From assembly GCA_021732845.1 (NCBI GenBank), contig JAKFUF010000179.1, forward strand, positions 1-45,985: a DNA stretch of 45,985 nt, read 5' to 3'. Below are positions 35,940 to 44,402 of the stretch, in pieces. The first letter of the stretch is position 1; every line of letters starts with the position of its first letter. Position numbers and translations under genes: made by a program. The notes beneath the pieces are model-generated. The model was not told the DNA's origin. It did not search any database and was given only the letters and a program-made list of their open reading frames with translations. The DNA is from Planctomycetaceae bacterium (lineage in GTDB: Bacteria; Planctomycetota; Planctomycetia; Planctomycetales; Planctomycetaceae).

Positions 35940-36569
35940 GAATGCGGACCTCGACCCAATTCACTCAAATGGATGTAGGCCAGTCGAAGCCAACTCCGGG
36001 TGGCACGATGACACCGTCGAACCGCAGACCGATGACGCGCACGAAGCCGGGGACTCGCTTGAGTGTGAAAGTGTGGACCGTCGCGGGCGATGAGCGTTGA
36101 CAAGAAGGTCGAGGGGGCGCAGAGTTTGGGTCAGGTGTAGCACGGATCGGGGGAGGTGGAAATCCGGGTCATCAAGGATGTGCGAGTTTTGGTTCCACCG
36201 GAAAACGAACCGAGGGGGCACAAAGTCAGCGAGAATTGAACCGGAGCCACCGGCGCGGCGAGAGGCCTCTGACCGTCGTCGTCGAAGAGGACCAGTCCGT
36301 CACCGAGAATAACCCCCGTGGCTCAGACCCCAATCAGCCCGCGCCGCGTCCCGTTGCGGCTGGAATGGGCGGGGAATGAGGTCGCCAAATCCCTCGATCC
36401 GGATGTGGAACGGTCGCCGATGTCCACACCAAACGCGCCGGCATTGGAAGCGGCGGACACATGTGAAGAACGGGCTTCTCAAGTCGCTGAACAGCAGGGT
36501 GACGCCGCGGGAGGGCGAAGCTTCTGCAGAGCCACGATGAACGGTTGGCACACCCCACTGAGGATCAGG

Positions 36570-37142
36570 ATGCTGCTATTGAAAAGACCCACGGCTGCTT
36601 CCATCCGCCAGTTCCTGGCGGATCAGGCGCAGCGGGATTTCAGCTATGTGGCGGTCGGCGCCACAGCGGGCAGCCCGCCCCCTGGATACGTTGTCGACCG
36701 GACCCGCGTGAAGCTGGGCGAGGGGCCGCAGGCTTTCGAGGCGGCGAAGGCGGCGCTGCGGCGGTGGGGTCAGTTCGGGCTGGCGTGGGTGGAACTCGTT
36801 CCGGCTGGAACGCCGATGGCGAAGGGCGAGGTCGTGGGCGTTCTCGCCCATGTCGCCGGCTTCTGGTGGCTCAACGCCTGCCGCGTCATTTCCGTATTCG
36901 ACGAGACCGGCGACATCTGTCGCTTCGGCTGCACCTACGGCACTCTGCCAGGCCACGCCGAGTCTGGAGAAGAGCGGTTCCTGGTCGAGTGGAACCAGGC
37001 CGACAACAGCGTCTGGTACGACATCCTCGCCTTCTCCCGCCCCAACTTTCTGCTCACCCGCCTTGGCTACCCCATGGTCCGCCGGACACAAAAACGGTTC
37101 GCCCGCGAGTCCGCCGCCGCCATGCAACGGGCGGTGTCCTGA
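36570..37142 (+). CDS. DUF1990 family protein
   Basis: About 190 residues covering a complete DUF1990 domain: LLLKRPTAASIRQFLADQAQ, DFSYVAVGATAGSPPPGYVV, DRTRVKLGEGPQAFEAAKAA, LAWVELVPAGTPMAKGEVV, FGCTYGTLPGHAESGEERFL, VWYDILAFSRPNFLLTRLGY and a C-terminal RRTQKRFARES. The domain is widespread and uncharacterised; a small-molecule-binding fold is likely. The start at 36570 is preceded by AGGATCAGG and fits the family length. The upstream open frame to 36318 has no recognisable sequence. I see no gene in 35940-36569. Confidence 0.87.
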   Translation: MLLLKRPTAASIRQFLADQAQRDFSYVAVGATAGSPPPGYVVDRTRVKLGEGPQAFEAAKAALRRWGQFGLAWVELVPAGTPMAKGEVVGVLAHVAGFWWLNACRVISVFDETGDICRFGCTYGTLPGHAESGEERFLVEWNQADNSVWYDILAFSRPNFLLTRLGYPMVRRTQKRFARESAAAMQRAVS

Positions 37143-37227
37143 GGCTCGTTCCCGCGCACGATTGCCTGCCACTCCCTCATGAGGCATCATTGGCACCGCC
37201 GCGCGGCACACGCGGGCTGACCGATGA

Positions 37228-37285
37228 GCGTGGTTCCTGGCACACAATCTATCGGCCGGCCACCAGTGCCACACCCGCCGTCATC
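37228..37285. repeat. Repeat family D upstream of recD2
   Basis: CTGGCACACAATC and GCCACCAGTGCCACACCCGCC match blocks around 25920-25955 and 28683-28860. It fills most of the gap between the DUF1990 and helicase genes. Confidence 0.5.
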
Positions 37286-37309
37286 AATGCCATTCGCCAC
37301 TGATTCCTC

Positions 37310-39508
37310 ATGTCCGAGTCGCTCGCCGGGATCATCGAACGGGTGACGTTTCACAACCCGGACAACGGGTTTTCGGTCCTGAAGGTGCATGTTGAGGGCC
37401 GGAACGAGCCGGTGGCGGTGCTGTGCACGCTGACGATGGTGACGCCCGGCGAACACCTGGAAGCCACGGGAAAATGGGTGCTGGACCGTGACCATGGCCG
37501 GCAATTCCAGGCTGACAAGGTCCGCACCACGCCGCCGGAAACTCCCGCGGGGATTGAACGCTTTCTGGGCTCGGGTGCCATCAAAGGGCTGGGGCCGGGC
37601 CTCGCGGCCAGGATCGTGGCGCTCTACAAGGAGCGCAGCCTCGAAATTCTTGACCAGTTTCCCGAGGTCCTGCGGCACATCCGGGGCATCGGTGCCGACC
37701 GGTTGCGGAAGGTCAGGGCGAGCTGGGAAGAACAAAAATCGATTCGCGAGATCATGCTGTTTTTGCAGACGCATGGGATCGGCCCGGCCCGAGCGGTGCG
37801 GATCTACAAAACGTACGGAGCGAAGTCGGTCAGTACGATTCGCGAGAACCCCTATTGCCTCGCCGCTGATGTGCGGGGCATCGGATTCAAGACGGCCGAC
37901 GAGTTGGCGCGGAAACTTGGCATGGACCCGCGGTCGCCGCATCGCGTTCGCGCGGCGGTGCGGTATGCGCTGCAGGAACTGACCAGTTCCGGCCACTGTG
38001 GCACGCTCGTGCCCAACGCCATCGAACAAACCGTGGCTCTGGTCGGCGTCGAACCGGCCGCGGTCGAGACCGCAGTTGAATTCCTCGTCGACAGCGGAGA
38101 ACTCACCCGCGAAACGTTGGCAGGGCAAACCGCGATTTATCTCACGGGGATGTACAAGTCCGAGACTGGCCTGGCGGCCTCCGTCCAGCGGCTGGCGAAT
38201 GCGAAAACGCACCCACTGCCGCAAATCGATGTCGAAGCCGCGCTCACCTGGGTCGAAGGCAAACTCAAACTGCAACTGGCCGAGGCCCAGCGCGAGGCGA
38301 TCCGGCAGGCCTGCCGCCACAATGTGGTGGTGATCACCGGCGGCCCCGGTGTCGGCAAGACGACACTGGTCCGCAGCCTGTTGGAGATCTTTGCCGCCAA
38401 GAAGCTCCGGTGTGTGCTGGCGGCACCCACGGGGCGGGCCGCGCGGCGGCTGGCGGAATCGTCCGGCCGACAGGCCCAAACGATGCACCGCCTGCTGGCC
38501 TGGCAGCCGGCCGGACAGTTCCAAAAGAACCATCGTGAGCCACTGGCGGGTGACCTGTTCGTGTTCGATGAATCGTCAATGGTCGATGTGGTGCTGGGAA
38601 ACCAGCTTCTGCGGGCGATCCCCACCGGCGCTTGCGTCGTCATGGTGGGCGATGTGGACCAGTTGCCCTCCGTCGGACCGGGCACGGTCTTGGCGGACCT
38701 GATCGCCTCGCGAGCGGTTCCCGTGGTCAAACTCACCCAGATCTTTCGGCAGGCGCAGCACAGCCGGATCATCGCCGCCGCGCACGCCATCCATCAGGGA
38801 GAACGCCCCGAACCAGCCGCGCCCGGCGAGGAACTGAGCGATTTCTACTTCGCCGAGTGCGAGGATCCCCAGGCCCTGCAGAGCCTGGTGGTCAAACTGG
38901 TTCGCGAACGGATCCCGGAGCGCTTCGGGCTGGACCCGCTGCGCGACATTCAGGTGCTGAGCCCCATGAACCGGGGCCTGCTGGGAACACGGCAGCTCAA
39001 CGCCGTGCTGCAGGCGACGCTCAACCCCGATCAGGGCCAGCCGGCAGCCACCTCATTCGGCACGCTGTTTCGAGCCGGCGACCGCGTCATCCAAACCGAA
39101 AACAACTACGACCGCGACGTGTTCAATGGCGACATGGGGACCGTCGCCAAGGTGGATCCCGAAGAGCAGCAACTGACCGTCGCCTATGAAAACCAAACCG
39201 TCACCTACGACTTCAACGACCTGGACGAACTGTCGCTGGCCTATGTGCTGACGATTCACAAAAGCCAGGGAAGCGAATACCCCGCCGTGGTCATCCCGGT
39301 TCACACGCAGCATTTTGTGATGCTGCAACGCAACCTGATCTACACCGGCGTCACCCGGGGAAAGAAGCTGGTGGTCCTCGCCGGCTCGAAGCGTGCGCTG
39401 GACATGGCGATCGAGCGGCAGGAAACGTCGCAGCGGTTCACGCGGCTGCGAGAAAGGCTGGCCGCGCCGCCAGACGATGAGCAAATGTCGCAATTTAAGA
39501 ACGCGTGA
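37310..39508 (+). CDS. recD2: RecD2/TraA-type ATP-dependent DNA helicase
   Basis: A 732-residue superfamily 1B (5'-3') helicase of the stand-alone RecD2 type. The N-terminal OB-like domain (ERVTFHNPDNGFSVLKVHVE) and HhH region (GIGADRLRKV, RGIGFKTADELARKLG) precede the motor: GGPGVGKTTLVRSLLE (Walker A, about residue 342), APTGRAARRLAES, DESSMVD (Walker B), GDVDQLPSVGPG, LTQIFRQAQ, MNRGLLGTRQLN, and TIHKSQGSEYPAV with TGVTRGKKLVVL. It acts in DNA repair or recombination without RecB and RecC. It is complete and apparently monocistronic. Confidence 0.95.
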   Translation: MSESLAGIIERVTFHNPDNGFSVLKVHVEGRNEPVAVLCTLTMVTPGEHLEATGKWVLDRDHGRQFQADKVRTTPPETPAGIERFLGSGAIKGLGPGLAARIVALYKERSLEILDQFPEVLRHIRGIGADRLRKVRASWEEQKSIREIMLFLQTHGIGPARAVRIYKTYGAKSVSTIRENPYCLAADVRGIGFKTADELARKLGMDPRSPHRVRAAVRYALQELTSSGHCGTLVPNAIEQTVALVGVEPAAVETAVEFLVDSGELTRETLAGQTAIYLTGMYKSETGLAASVQRLANAKTHPLPQIDVEAALTWVEGKLKLQLAEAQREAIRQACRHNVVVITGGPGVGKTTLVRSLLEIFAAKKLRCVLAAPTGRAARRLAESSGRQAQTMHRLLAWQPAGQFQKNHREPLAGDLFVFDESSMVDVVLGNQLLRAIPTGACVVMVGDVDQLPSVGPGTVLADLIASRAVPVVKLTQIFRQAQHSRIIAAAHAIHQGERPEPAAPGEELSDFYFAECEDPQALQSLVVKLVRERIPERFGLDPLRDIQVLSPMNRGLLGTRQLNAVLQATLNPDQGQPAATSFGTLFRAGDRVIQTENNYDRDVFNGDMGTVAKVDPEEQQLTVAYENQTVTYDFNDLDELSLAYVLTIHKSQGSEYPAVVIPVHTQHFVMLQRNLIYTGVTRGKKLVVLAGSKRALDMAIERQETSQRFTRLRERLAAPPDDEQMSQFKNA

Positions 39509-39607
39509 GTTTCGCGGGCGACCGCTCCCGATCCTTCGCATGGCCTGCCTTGGTCCGTGAGCCGGCATGAAAGCGAGGCTCACTTGTGAACGGGCTGGAA
39601 GCCCATT

Positions 39608-40465
39608 CTACGTGGCAGGCGGAGATTGCGGGTTCGCCGGCAGATGTCCGCGGAGCACCCAGAGGCCGAGGCCGCACAGGAGCGACAGGTTGGGAAACAG
39701 CATCGGGGCCAGTGCGGGCGCTCCAAACACGAAATTGTCGAAGGCGGTGACCGACGGCCCCCGCAGGTTGGCCTGGGTGTGCAGGGCGAAGCCGAGCAAG
39801 CCGACAAACACCTGAATGACGAGGACCACGGCACACAGCGCCACGAAGCGCCGGGTCACGGGGGTGAGGAAGATTGTCGTCAGAAAGCCGACGGCGAGGG
39901 CGCTCGACGCGACGGGGATCCACTCGGTCCAGTGATAGAAGCCGTTCTGGGCGTGGTCGGTCAGGCTGAAGATGAAGTTGCCGACAATGCCGCCCAGCCC
40001 CAGCAGCAGGACCCAGCGCGGCCACTCCTCCGAATCCCAATCGACCATGCGGTTCAGGAGCAGCAGCAACCCCAGACCGGTGTAGGCCAGCGGCGCGGCG
40101 AAGGGGGCGGCATAGACCAGGCTTTGAATCGTGCGTTCGGCAAAGAAGCGACTATCGAGATGGAACAGCACGCCGATCAGCCCGATAACGATCGCGCACC
40201 AGCCGGCGAGGTGGCCGACATCGCGCCACACCGCCGTCAGTCCACAGCACTGACGGAGCAACAGGCCCAGCAACAACAACGGGGGCGAGACGATCGAGAA
40301 CCACAGCGGGATGAGTTCCGCCTCATGGTGAAACTCGTTGATCGAATGCGCCAGATAAATGTCGAGGCTCAGGAAGCCAAGGTTGACGATGATGAACAGT
40401 TCGAGCCACAGGGAGGATTCGCGGTACCACGGCCCTCGAAGCCCCTTGTCATTCAGGCTTGGCAT
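39608..40465 (-). CDS. Polytopic membrane protein paired with octaheme cytochrome
   Basis: A 285-residue integral membrane protein with about eight hydrophobic helices (LWLELFIIVNLGFLSLDIYL, LIPLWFSIVSPPLLLLGLLL, WVLLLGLGGIVGNFIFSLTD, FVALCAVVLVIQVFVGLLGF, APALAPMLFPNLSLLCGLGL). A conserved-looking GFYHWTEWIPV lies between helices. I do not recognise a named family. It begins inside the end of the cytochrome gene (17-bp overlap, start 40465), so translation is coupled. The simplest inference is a membrane quinone or electron-transfer partner for the cytochrome; histidines in the first helix region (AHSINEFHHEAEL) could bind heme, but this is speculation. Confidence 0.78.
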   Translation of the reverse strand: MPSLNDKGLRGPWYRESSLWLELFIIVNLGFLSLDIYLAHSINEFHHEAELIPLWFSIVSPPLLLLGLLLRQCCGLTAVWRDVGHLAGWCAIVIGLIGVLFHLDSRFFAERTIQSLVYAAPFAAPLAYTGLGLLLLLNRMVDWDSEEWPRWVLLLGLGGIVGNFIFSLTDHAQNGFYHWTEWIPVASSALAVGFLTTIFLTPVTRRFVALCAVVLVIQVFVGLLGFALHTQANLRGPSVTAFDNFVFGAPALAPMLFPNLSLLCGLGLWVLRGHLPANPQSPPAT

Positions 40466-41687
40466 GGGCCCTCCGCAGTTCTTCGGCCTGGGCCTTGAGT
40501 TCCACCGTGTGCTGCAGGATCGGGTAGTTGCCGTGCCACTGGGCAAAGTCCTGCCCGCCCATGAAGGCCCCGTGCTTGGCGGTGCGGCCGTAATAATGCC
40601 ACAGGTCGAAGTACAGGAAATCGACCGGGTGCGAGAAGGCCGGTCCAGAGATCACCTTGTCCGTCCGGAGCCGCTCGTAAATCTCCTTGGCCTCCTGCAC
40701 CTTCGCGTTGGTGCTGGCCACTGCTTTTTCCGCCTCGTCGTAGGTCCGTTCGATGACCGGTGTCGTATGGCACTGGGCACAGGTCTCTTTCATGTTCGCC
40801 TGGGCGAGCGCGTAACCGGGGCGTTTGGGGCTGATCTCGGCGGCAAGCAGATAGGAGAGCCGCTCGCTGGTGTCGTGGGAGACCTTCTGGCCGTTGAGCC
40901 CGCTCATATGGCAGGTCGCGCAGGTTGGGACGAACATGTCGCGAGAAGTGAGCTTTTTGGGCGCGACATCGAGTTTGAGCTTGTCCCGCTGCGCGGCGAA
41001 CATCACGCCATGTTTCGACTCGCTGTAGATCTCGAGCTGAGAGTGATCGGGACCCATGTGGCACTGACCGCATGTCGTGGGCAGCCGGGCGATCTCCACG
41101 GACGAAGTGTGCCGCGTGTGACAGGCGGTGCAGTTGCCAATCGAGCCGTCCTCGTTGGGTTTGCCCACACTATGGCACTTCTCGCATCCCGTAATGACCG
41201 CGGACCCGCCTTCGAGCGACACCAGCGCGTTGGCGGGACGCCTGCAGGCACCGGGATGATATTTTTCAGAAAATGCCACCATGTCGGCTGGAAGCCCCTT
41301 TTCGCCATGCACCGCCGCCCACGAGGGTGCCGCATGCCGGCTGCGGGCGAACTGCTGATATTCGGTCTCGTGGCAAGAGCGGCAGTTGGCGGAAGTCAGC
41401 TTGGTGGCGATCACGAATCCGTGGTGGTCCGTCTTGCCCTGCTTTTCCGCCGGCTGGTGGCATTCGAGGCAACTGATCCCCTTGGCGGCATGGGCACTCA
41501 ATTCGTACTCATGCACGATGGAGTACTGCCGCGAAGTATGGCACTCGGCGCACTTGCCGCTCGCCCGGACCATCGCCGCAGTGGGCTGCGAGATCTCCAC
41601 GGCGGGCCGCTGCCGGTTGACCAGAACCCCCGCCAGGATCAAGCCAAAACCAATCACCAGGGCAATAAAGACTGAGCGGAATGACAC
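40449..41687 (-). CDS. Octaheme c-type cytochrome, hydroxylamine-oxidoreductase-like
   Basis: About 412 residues. An N-terminal transmembrane anchor (IALVIGFGLILAGVLV) is followed by eight CxxCH heme sites: CAECH 46, CLECH 73, CRSCH 102, CEKCH 168, CTACH 186, CGQCH 206, CATCH 256, CAQCH 303. GKPNEDGSIGNCTACHTRHT and TTCGQCHMGPDHSQLEIYSE, plus the C-terminal LWHYYGRTAKHGAFMGG and QWHGNYPIL, are typical of the HAO family. It is shorter than classical HAO (about 540). Whether it has the heme-crosslinking tyrosine, hence oxidises hydroxylamine rather than reducing nitrite, cannot be decided here. GTG 41687 with GGGAG eight bases upstream is preferred to 41807. It is coupled to the membrane protein at 40465. 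Confidence 0.88.
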   Translation of the reverse strand: MSFRSVFIALVIGFGLILAGVLVNRQRPAVEISQPTAAMVRASGKCAECHTSRQYSIVHEYELSAHAAKGISCLECHQPAEKQGKTDHHGFVIATKLTSANCRSCHETEYQQFARSRHAAPSWAAVHGEKGLPADMVAFSEKYHPGACRRPANALVSLEGGSAVITGCEKCHSVGKPNEDGSIGNCTACHTRHTSSVEIARLPTTCGQCHMGPDHSQLEIYSESKHGVMFAAQRDKLKLDVAPKKLTSRDMFVPTCATCHMSGLNGQKVSHDTSERLSYLLAAEISPKRPGYALAQANMKETCAQCHTTPVIERTYDEAEKAVASTNAKVQEAKEIYERLRTDKVISGPAFSHPVDFLYFDLWHYYGRTAKHGAFMGGQDFAQWHGNYPILQHTVELKAQAEELRRAHAKPE

Positions 41688-42034
41688 AACGTTGCTCCCG
41701 GGATGTTCAAAACAGATCTGCGTGCCAGACCACAAGACATGTGGCGAGTGTCCAATTTCGTTGCCGGCGACGCAACTCCGTGCTGGTGATGAAAGGGCTT
41801 CAGACAAACTTCAGACAATTCATCGGTGAACGTGACCAAACAGGGATCCTACCGGCTCTGTCAGCGACATGCATGCCAAAATCATGCGCGGACTGACGTT
41901 TGATGATTTTGGAATGAGATGCCAACTCGGAGCGGTCGCTTGCACGGAAGCCGCAATTTTACTGTCCAATCTGCTACAACAGCAGTGCCGACGAGCCCGC
42001 TTTATTGATTCCCGCGAACAGGTTGCCATCAGCG

Positions 42035-43318
42035 ATGAACCACGAACTCAGCCACCAGATGCATGCCCGCGCCTGCCGGTCGATTCCAGGCGGGGTGAAC
42101 AGTCCGGCACGGGCCTTTGGCGGAGTCGGCGGACAGCCGGTCATCATGCGGCGGGGCGACGGGGCGTACCTGTTCGATGTCGACGGGAACCGCTACATCG
42201 ACTTCATCGGCTCCTGGGGGCCGCATATTCTGGGGCATCGGCACCCGGCCGTCATCGCGGCGATTCAAGGCGCGCTGGAACTGGGAACCAGCTTCGGCGC
42301 TCCCACCGAGAGCGAAACGGAACTGGCGGAACTGGTCATCGACGCCGTGCCGTCCATGGAGCTGGTGCGGATGGTCAACTCCGGAACCGAAGCCACGATG
42401 AGCGCGATCCGCGTGGCTCGGGGCTTCACCGGGCGCGACCTGCTGATCAAGTTTGCCGGCTGTTATCACGGCCATGTCGACAGCCTGCTGGTGAAGGCCG
42501 GCAGCGCCGCCACCACGTTGGGCGTGCCCTCCAGCCCCGGTGTTCCCAAAGGCTGCACCGCTGACACCATTGTGCTGGAATACAACGACCTGGACGCGGT
42601 GACCGAAACCTTCAAGACGCAGGGAGACAAGATCGCGGCGGTCATCCTCGAGCCGGTTGTCGGCAACATGGGTGTTGTGGTGCCGCAGCCCGGCTTCCTT
42701 CAGGGGTTGCAGACGCTGTGCAACAAGTATGGCACCCTGCTGATTTTCGACGAAGTGATGACCGGCTTCCGCGTCGCCTACGGCGGGGCTCAGGCGCTGT
42801 ACGGCATCAAGCCCGACATGACGACGCTGGGCAAGATCATTGGCGGCGGCATGCCGGTCGGGGCCTACGGCGGCCGTGCCGATGTGATGCGGAAGGTCTC
42901 TCCGCTCGGCTCCGTCTACCAGGCCGGAACACTCTCCGGAAATCCCCTCGCCATGGCCTGTGGCATCGCCACGCTCAAGACATTGCGGGCCGCCGACCCC
43001 TACGCTCAGCTCCAGGTGGAAACCGCACGGCTGATTCAGGGCCTGAAGCACGCCTGCGAATCCAAGGGGATTCCCCATACCGTGGCTCAAGTCGGCAGCA
43101 TGTTCACGCTGTTCTTCAACCCCGATCCGGTCACCAACTACACCATCGCCGCCAAGTCTGACACAGCGCTGTTCGCCAAGTACTTCTGGAGCCTGCTGAA
43201 CCAGGGCGTCTACCTGCCGTGCAGCCAATTCGAGGCGAATTTTGTCTCCGCCGCGCACACTCCCGCGGACATTGACGCCACGATTCAGGCGGCGAAAACG
43301 TTCTTTGCCGGGTTGTAA
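42035..43318 (+). CDS. hemL: Glutamate-1-semialdehyde 2,1-aminomutase
   Basis: A 427-residue PLP enzyme that converts glutamate-1-semialdehyde to 5-aminolevulinate in C5-pathway heme biosynthesis. Signatures are RSIPGGVNSPARAFGGVGG, WGPHILGHRHPAVIAAI, MVNSGTEATMSAIRVARGFT, FAGCYHGHVDSLLVKAGS, LLIFDEVMTGFRVAYGGAQ and MTTLGKIIGGGMPVGAYGG, in which the lysine of LGKIIGGG holds PLP. Length and domain order are normal. The ATG at 42035 gives the standard N-terminus; 42005 adds ten residues. It is divergent from the octaheme cytochrome, which needs much heme, a suggestive but unproven link. A small GCATCC/GGATGC hairpin (43335-43351) follows the stop. Confidence 0.96.
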   Translation: MNHELSHQMHARACRSIPGGVNSPARAFGGVGGQPVIMRRGDGAYLFDVDGNRYIDFIGSWGPHILGHRHPAVIAAIQGALELGTSFGAPTESETELAELVIDAVPSMELVRMVNSGTEATMSAIRVARGFTGRDLLIKFAGCYHGHVDSLLVKAGSAATTLGVPSSPGVPKGCTADTIVLEYNDLDAVTETFKTQGDKIAAVILEPVVGNMGVVVPQPGFLQGLQTLCNKYGTLLIFDEVMTGFRVAYGGAQALYGIKPDMTTLGKIIGGGMPVGAYGGRADVMRKVSPLGSVYQAGTLSGNPLAMACGIATLKTLRAADPYAQLQVETARLIQGLKHACESKGIPHTVAQVGSMFTLFFNPDPVTNYTIAAKSDTALFAKYFWSLLNQGVYLPCSQFEANFVSAAHTPADIDATIQAAKTFFAGL

Positions 43319-43542
43319 TCTTCGGACCGCGAATGCATCCGTCATGGATGCGGGACGACACGGCGGGATTCTTTGGCGCGGTGCGGGAGACGACGGACGG
43401 GGAGCCGCGGTGCCAATCGAGAGCCATCAGCGGACGATGCAGGGGCATTGTCGGACCACGCTCGCGGCCTCTCGCGGAGCGAGGAGGCGACACTAAGCCT
43501 TGGATCTCGCCGCCCTGCATCGCGAGGCCGCCTTCCACGACC

Positions 43543-43687
43543 CCACCGAGTTTATCTCGGTGGTGAACGGGCCTTTGCACTACGCCGTGCGTGTCGCCAT
43601 TCGACGTAGTGCAAAGACCCGAATCCACTGAGGCAAGTTCAGTGGGGGCGAACTCAAAATCACAGGTTCTCCGGGAGAAAACTCCCG
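43543..43687. other. Cluster of four stem-loops between convergent genes
   Basis: CCACCGAG/CTCGGTGG (43543-43563, perfect), a 19-bp stem with two mismatches (arms 43569-43587 and 43602-43620, core CTTTGCACTACG), CCACTGA/TCAGTGG (43625-43645, perfect) and CGGGAG/CTCCCG (43672-43687, perfect). They lie between hemL and the minus-strand gene at 43712 and may be a bidirectional terminator or a structured RNA. The first half also reads as a short open frame (LDLAALHREAAFHDPTEF) that I cannot identify. Nothing else is seen in 43352-43542. Confidence 0.5.
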
Positions 43688-43711
43688 CCGGGTCGCTGCG
43701 ATTTTCTGCCC

Positions 43712-44110
43712 TCACAAACCTGAGGCAATCCTTCGCGGCAATACCGGGGAACCAGAAGGGTCGAGCCACGGCTCTTTCAATTCGCCCGCAACGATCTTCG
43801 CCAGGGCGCGAAGGATTCCGCCGGCGAGCTCCAATCCAGCCCCCTCCGCCTGATCGGCTTCGATCATCAGGTCGGCGGGCTGGATGGCGGTGCTCAGTTG
43901 CAGCATCAGCACACGGGTCAGCTTCACCCCCTTGCAGGTCTTGCAGGTGATGCTGGCCGCGGGCTTCAGCTCCGCCCCCTTGGCGCGAAACTGCCCGCAC
44001 ATGGAACGCCCTCCATGAATGTTGGGCATCCTGTGAACGACCCCCGTCTTGGCGGCAGCCACGGGGGCGATGGTGGATTTCTTGAAGGAGTAGGGATCGA
44101 ACTCGGGCAT
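43712..44110 (-). CDS. Small CxxC hypothetical protein
   Basis: About 132 residues. Codon third positions are strongly G/C, as in neighbouring genes, and the amino-acid mix is normal, so it is probably a real gene although no family is recognised. It begins PEFDPYSFKKSTIAPVAAA; SMCGQFRAKGAEL and ITCKTCKGVKLTRVLMLQLS supply three cysteines that could bind metal. No signal peptide or transmembrane helix is apparent. The start at 44110 is preferred; the open frame reaches 44146. Confidence 0.55.
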   Translation of the reverse strand: MPEFDPYSFKKSTIAPVAAAKTGVVHRMPNIHGGRSMCGQFRAKGAELKPAASITCKTCKGVKLTRVLMLQLSTAIQPADLMIEADQAEGAGLELAGGILRALAKIVAGELKEPWLDPSGSPVLPRRIASGL

Positions 44111-44245
44111 TTTGGGTCTGTCGATGGCTGACGGGGCATGCAGCATTGAGGACGTGATTCATCGCGAACGTCTCGCTCAAATTCCGCAGGCCGCGCAGAA
44201 ATGAAGCATCTGCAGCACGGCCCCATCAATGGCAGCCAATGACGG

Positions 44246-44361
44246 TGCAAGTGGTCTTGCCAAGCCTGTCGACTTCACCAACAAATTCATTCATTGTCCC
44301 TGATGGCGTTCGCCGCTGGAAAGGGAGACAACTGTCACAGTTATTGTTGCTGCGATCCTTA
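44246..44361. repeat. Partial family C/B repeat copy
   Basis: About 105 bp match 21385-21486 in the same orientation (CTGTCGACTTCACCA, TGATGGCGTTCGC, GGGAGACAA, CACAGTTATT), ending TTGTTGCTGCGATCCTTA, the family B terminal sequence. On the minus strand it again reads through as an open peptide (CLPFQRRTPSG...EVDRLG). It lies about 40 bp beyond the stop of the next minus-strand gene. Confidence 0.65.
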
Positions 44362-44402
44362 CCCGCCTGGCGACGATTTCACCGCGCCAGAATGCACCCT
44401 CG

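Noticed and set aside
36300-36569. Short frames on both strands before the DUF1990 gene, including an N-terminal extension from 36318
   Set aside because: No similarity to the DUF1990 N-terminus and no supporting start signal.
42029-43345. 438-residue minus-strand frame over hemL
   Set aside because: Shadow of a clear hemL gene.
43131-44180. 349-residue minus-strand frame
   Set aside because: Crosses the hemL 3' end and the stem-loop cluster, with no domain and Arg-rich translation; the 43712-44110 frame has better codon use.
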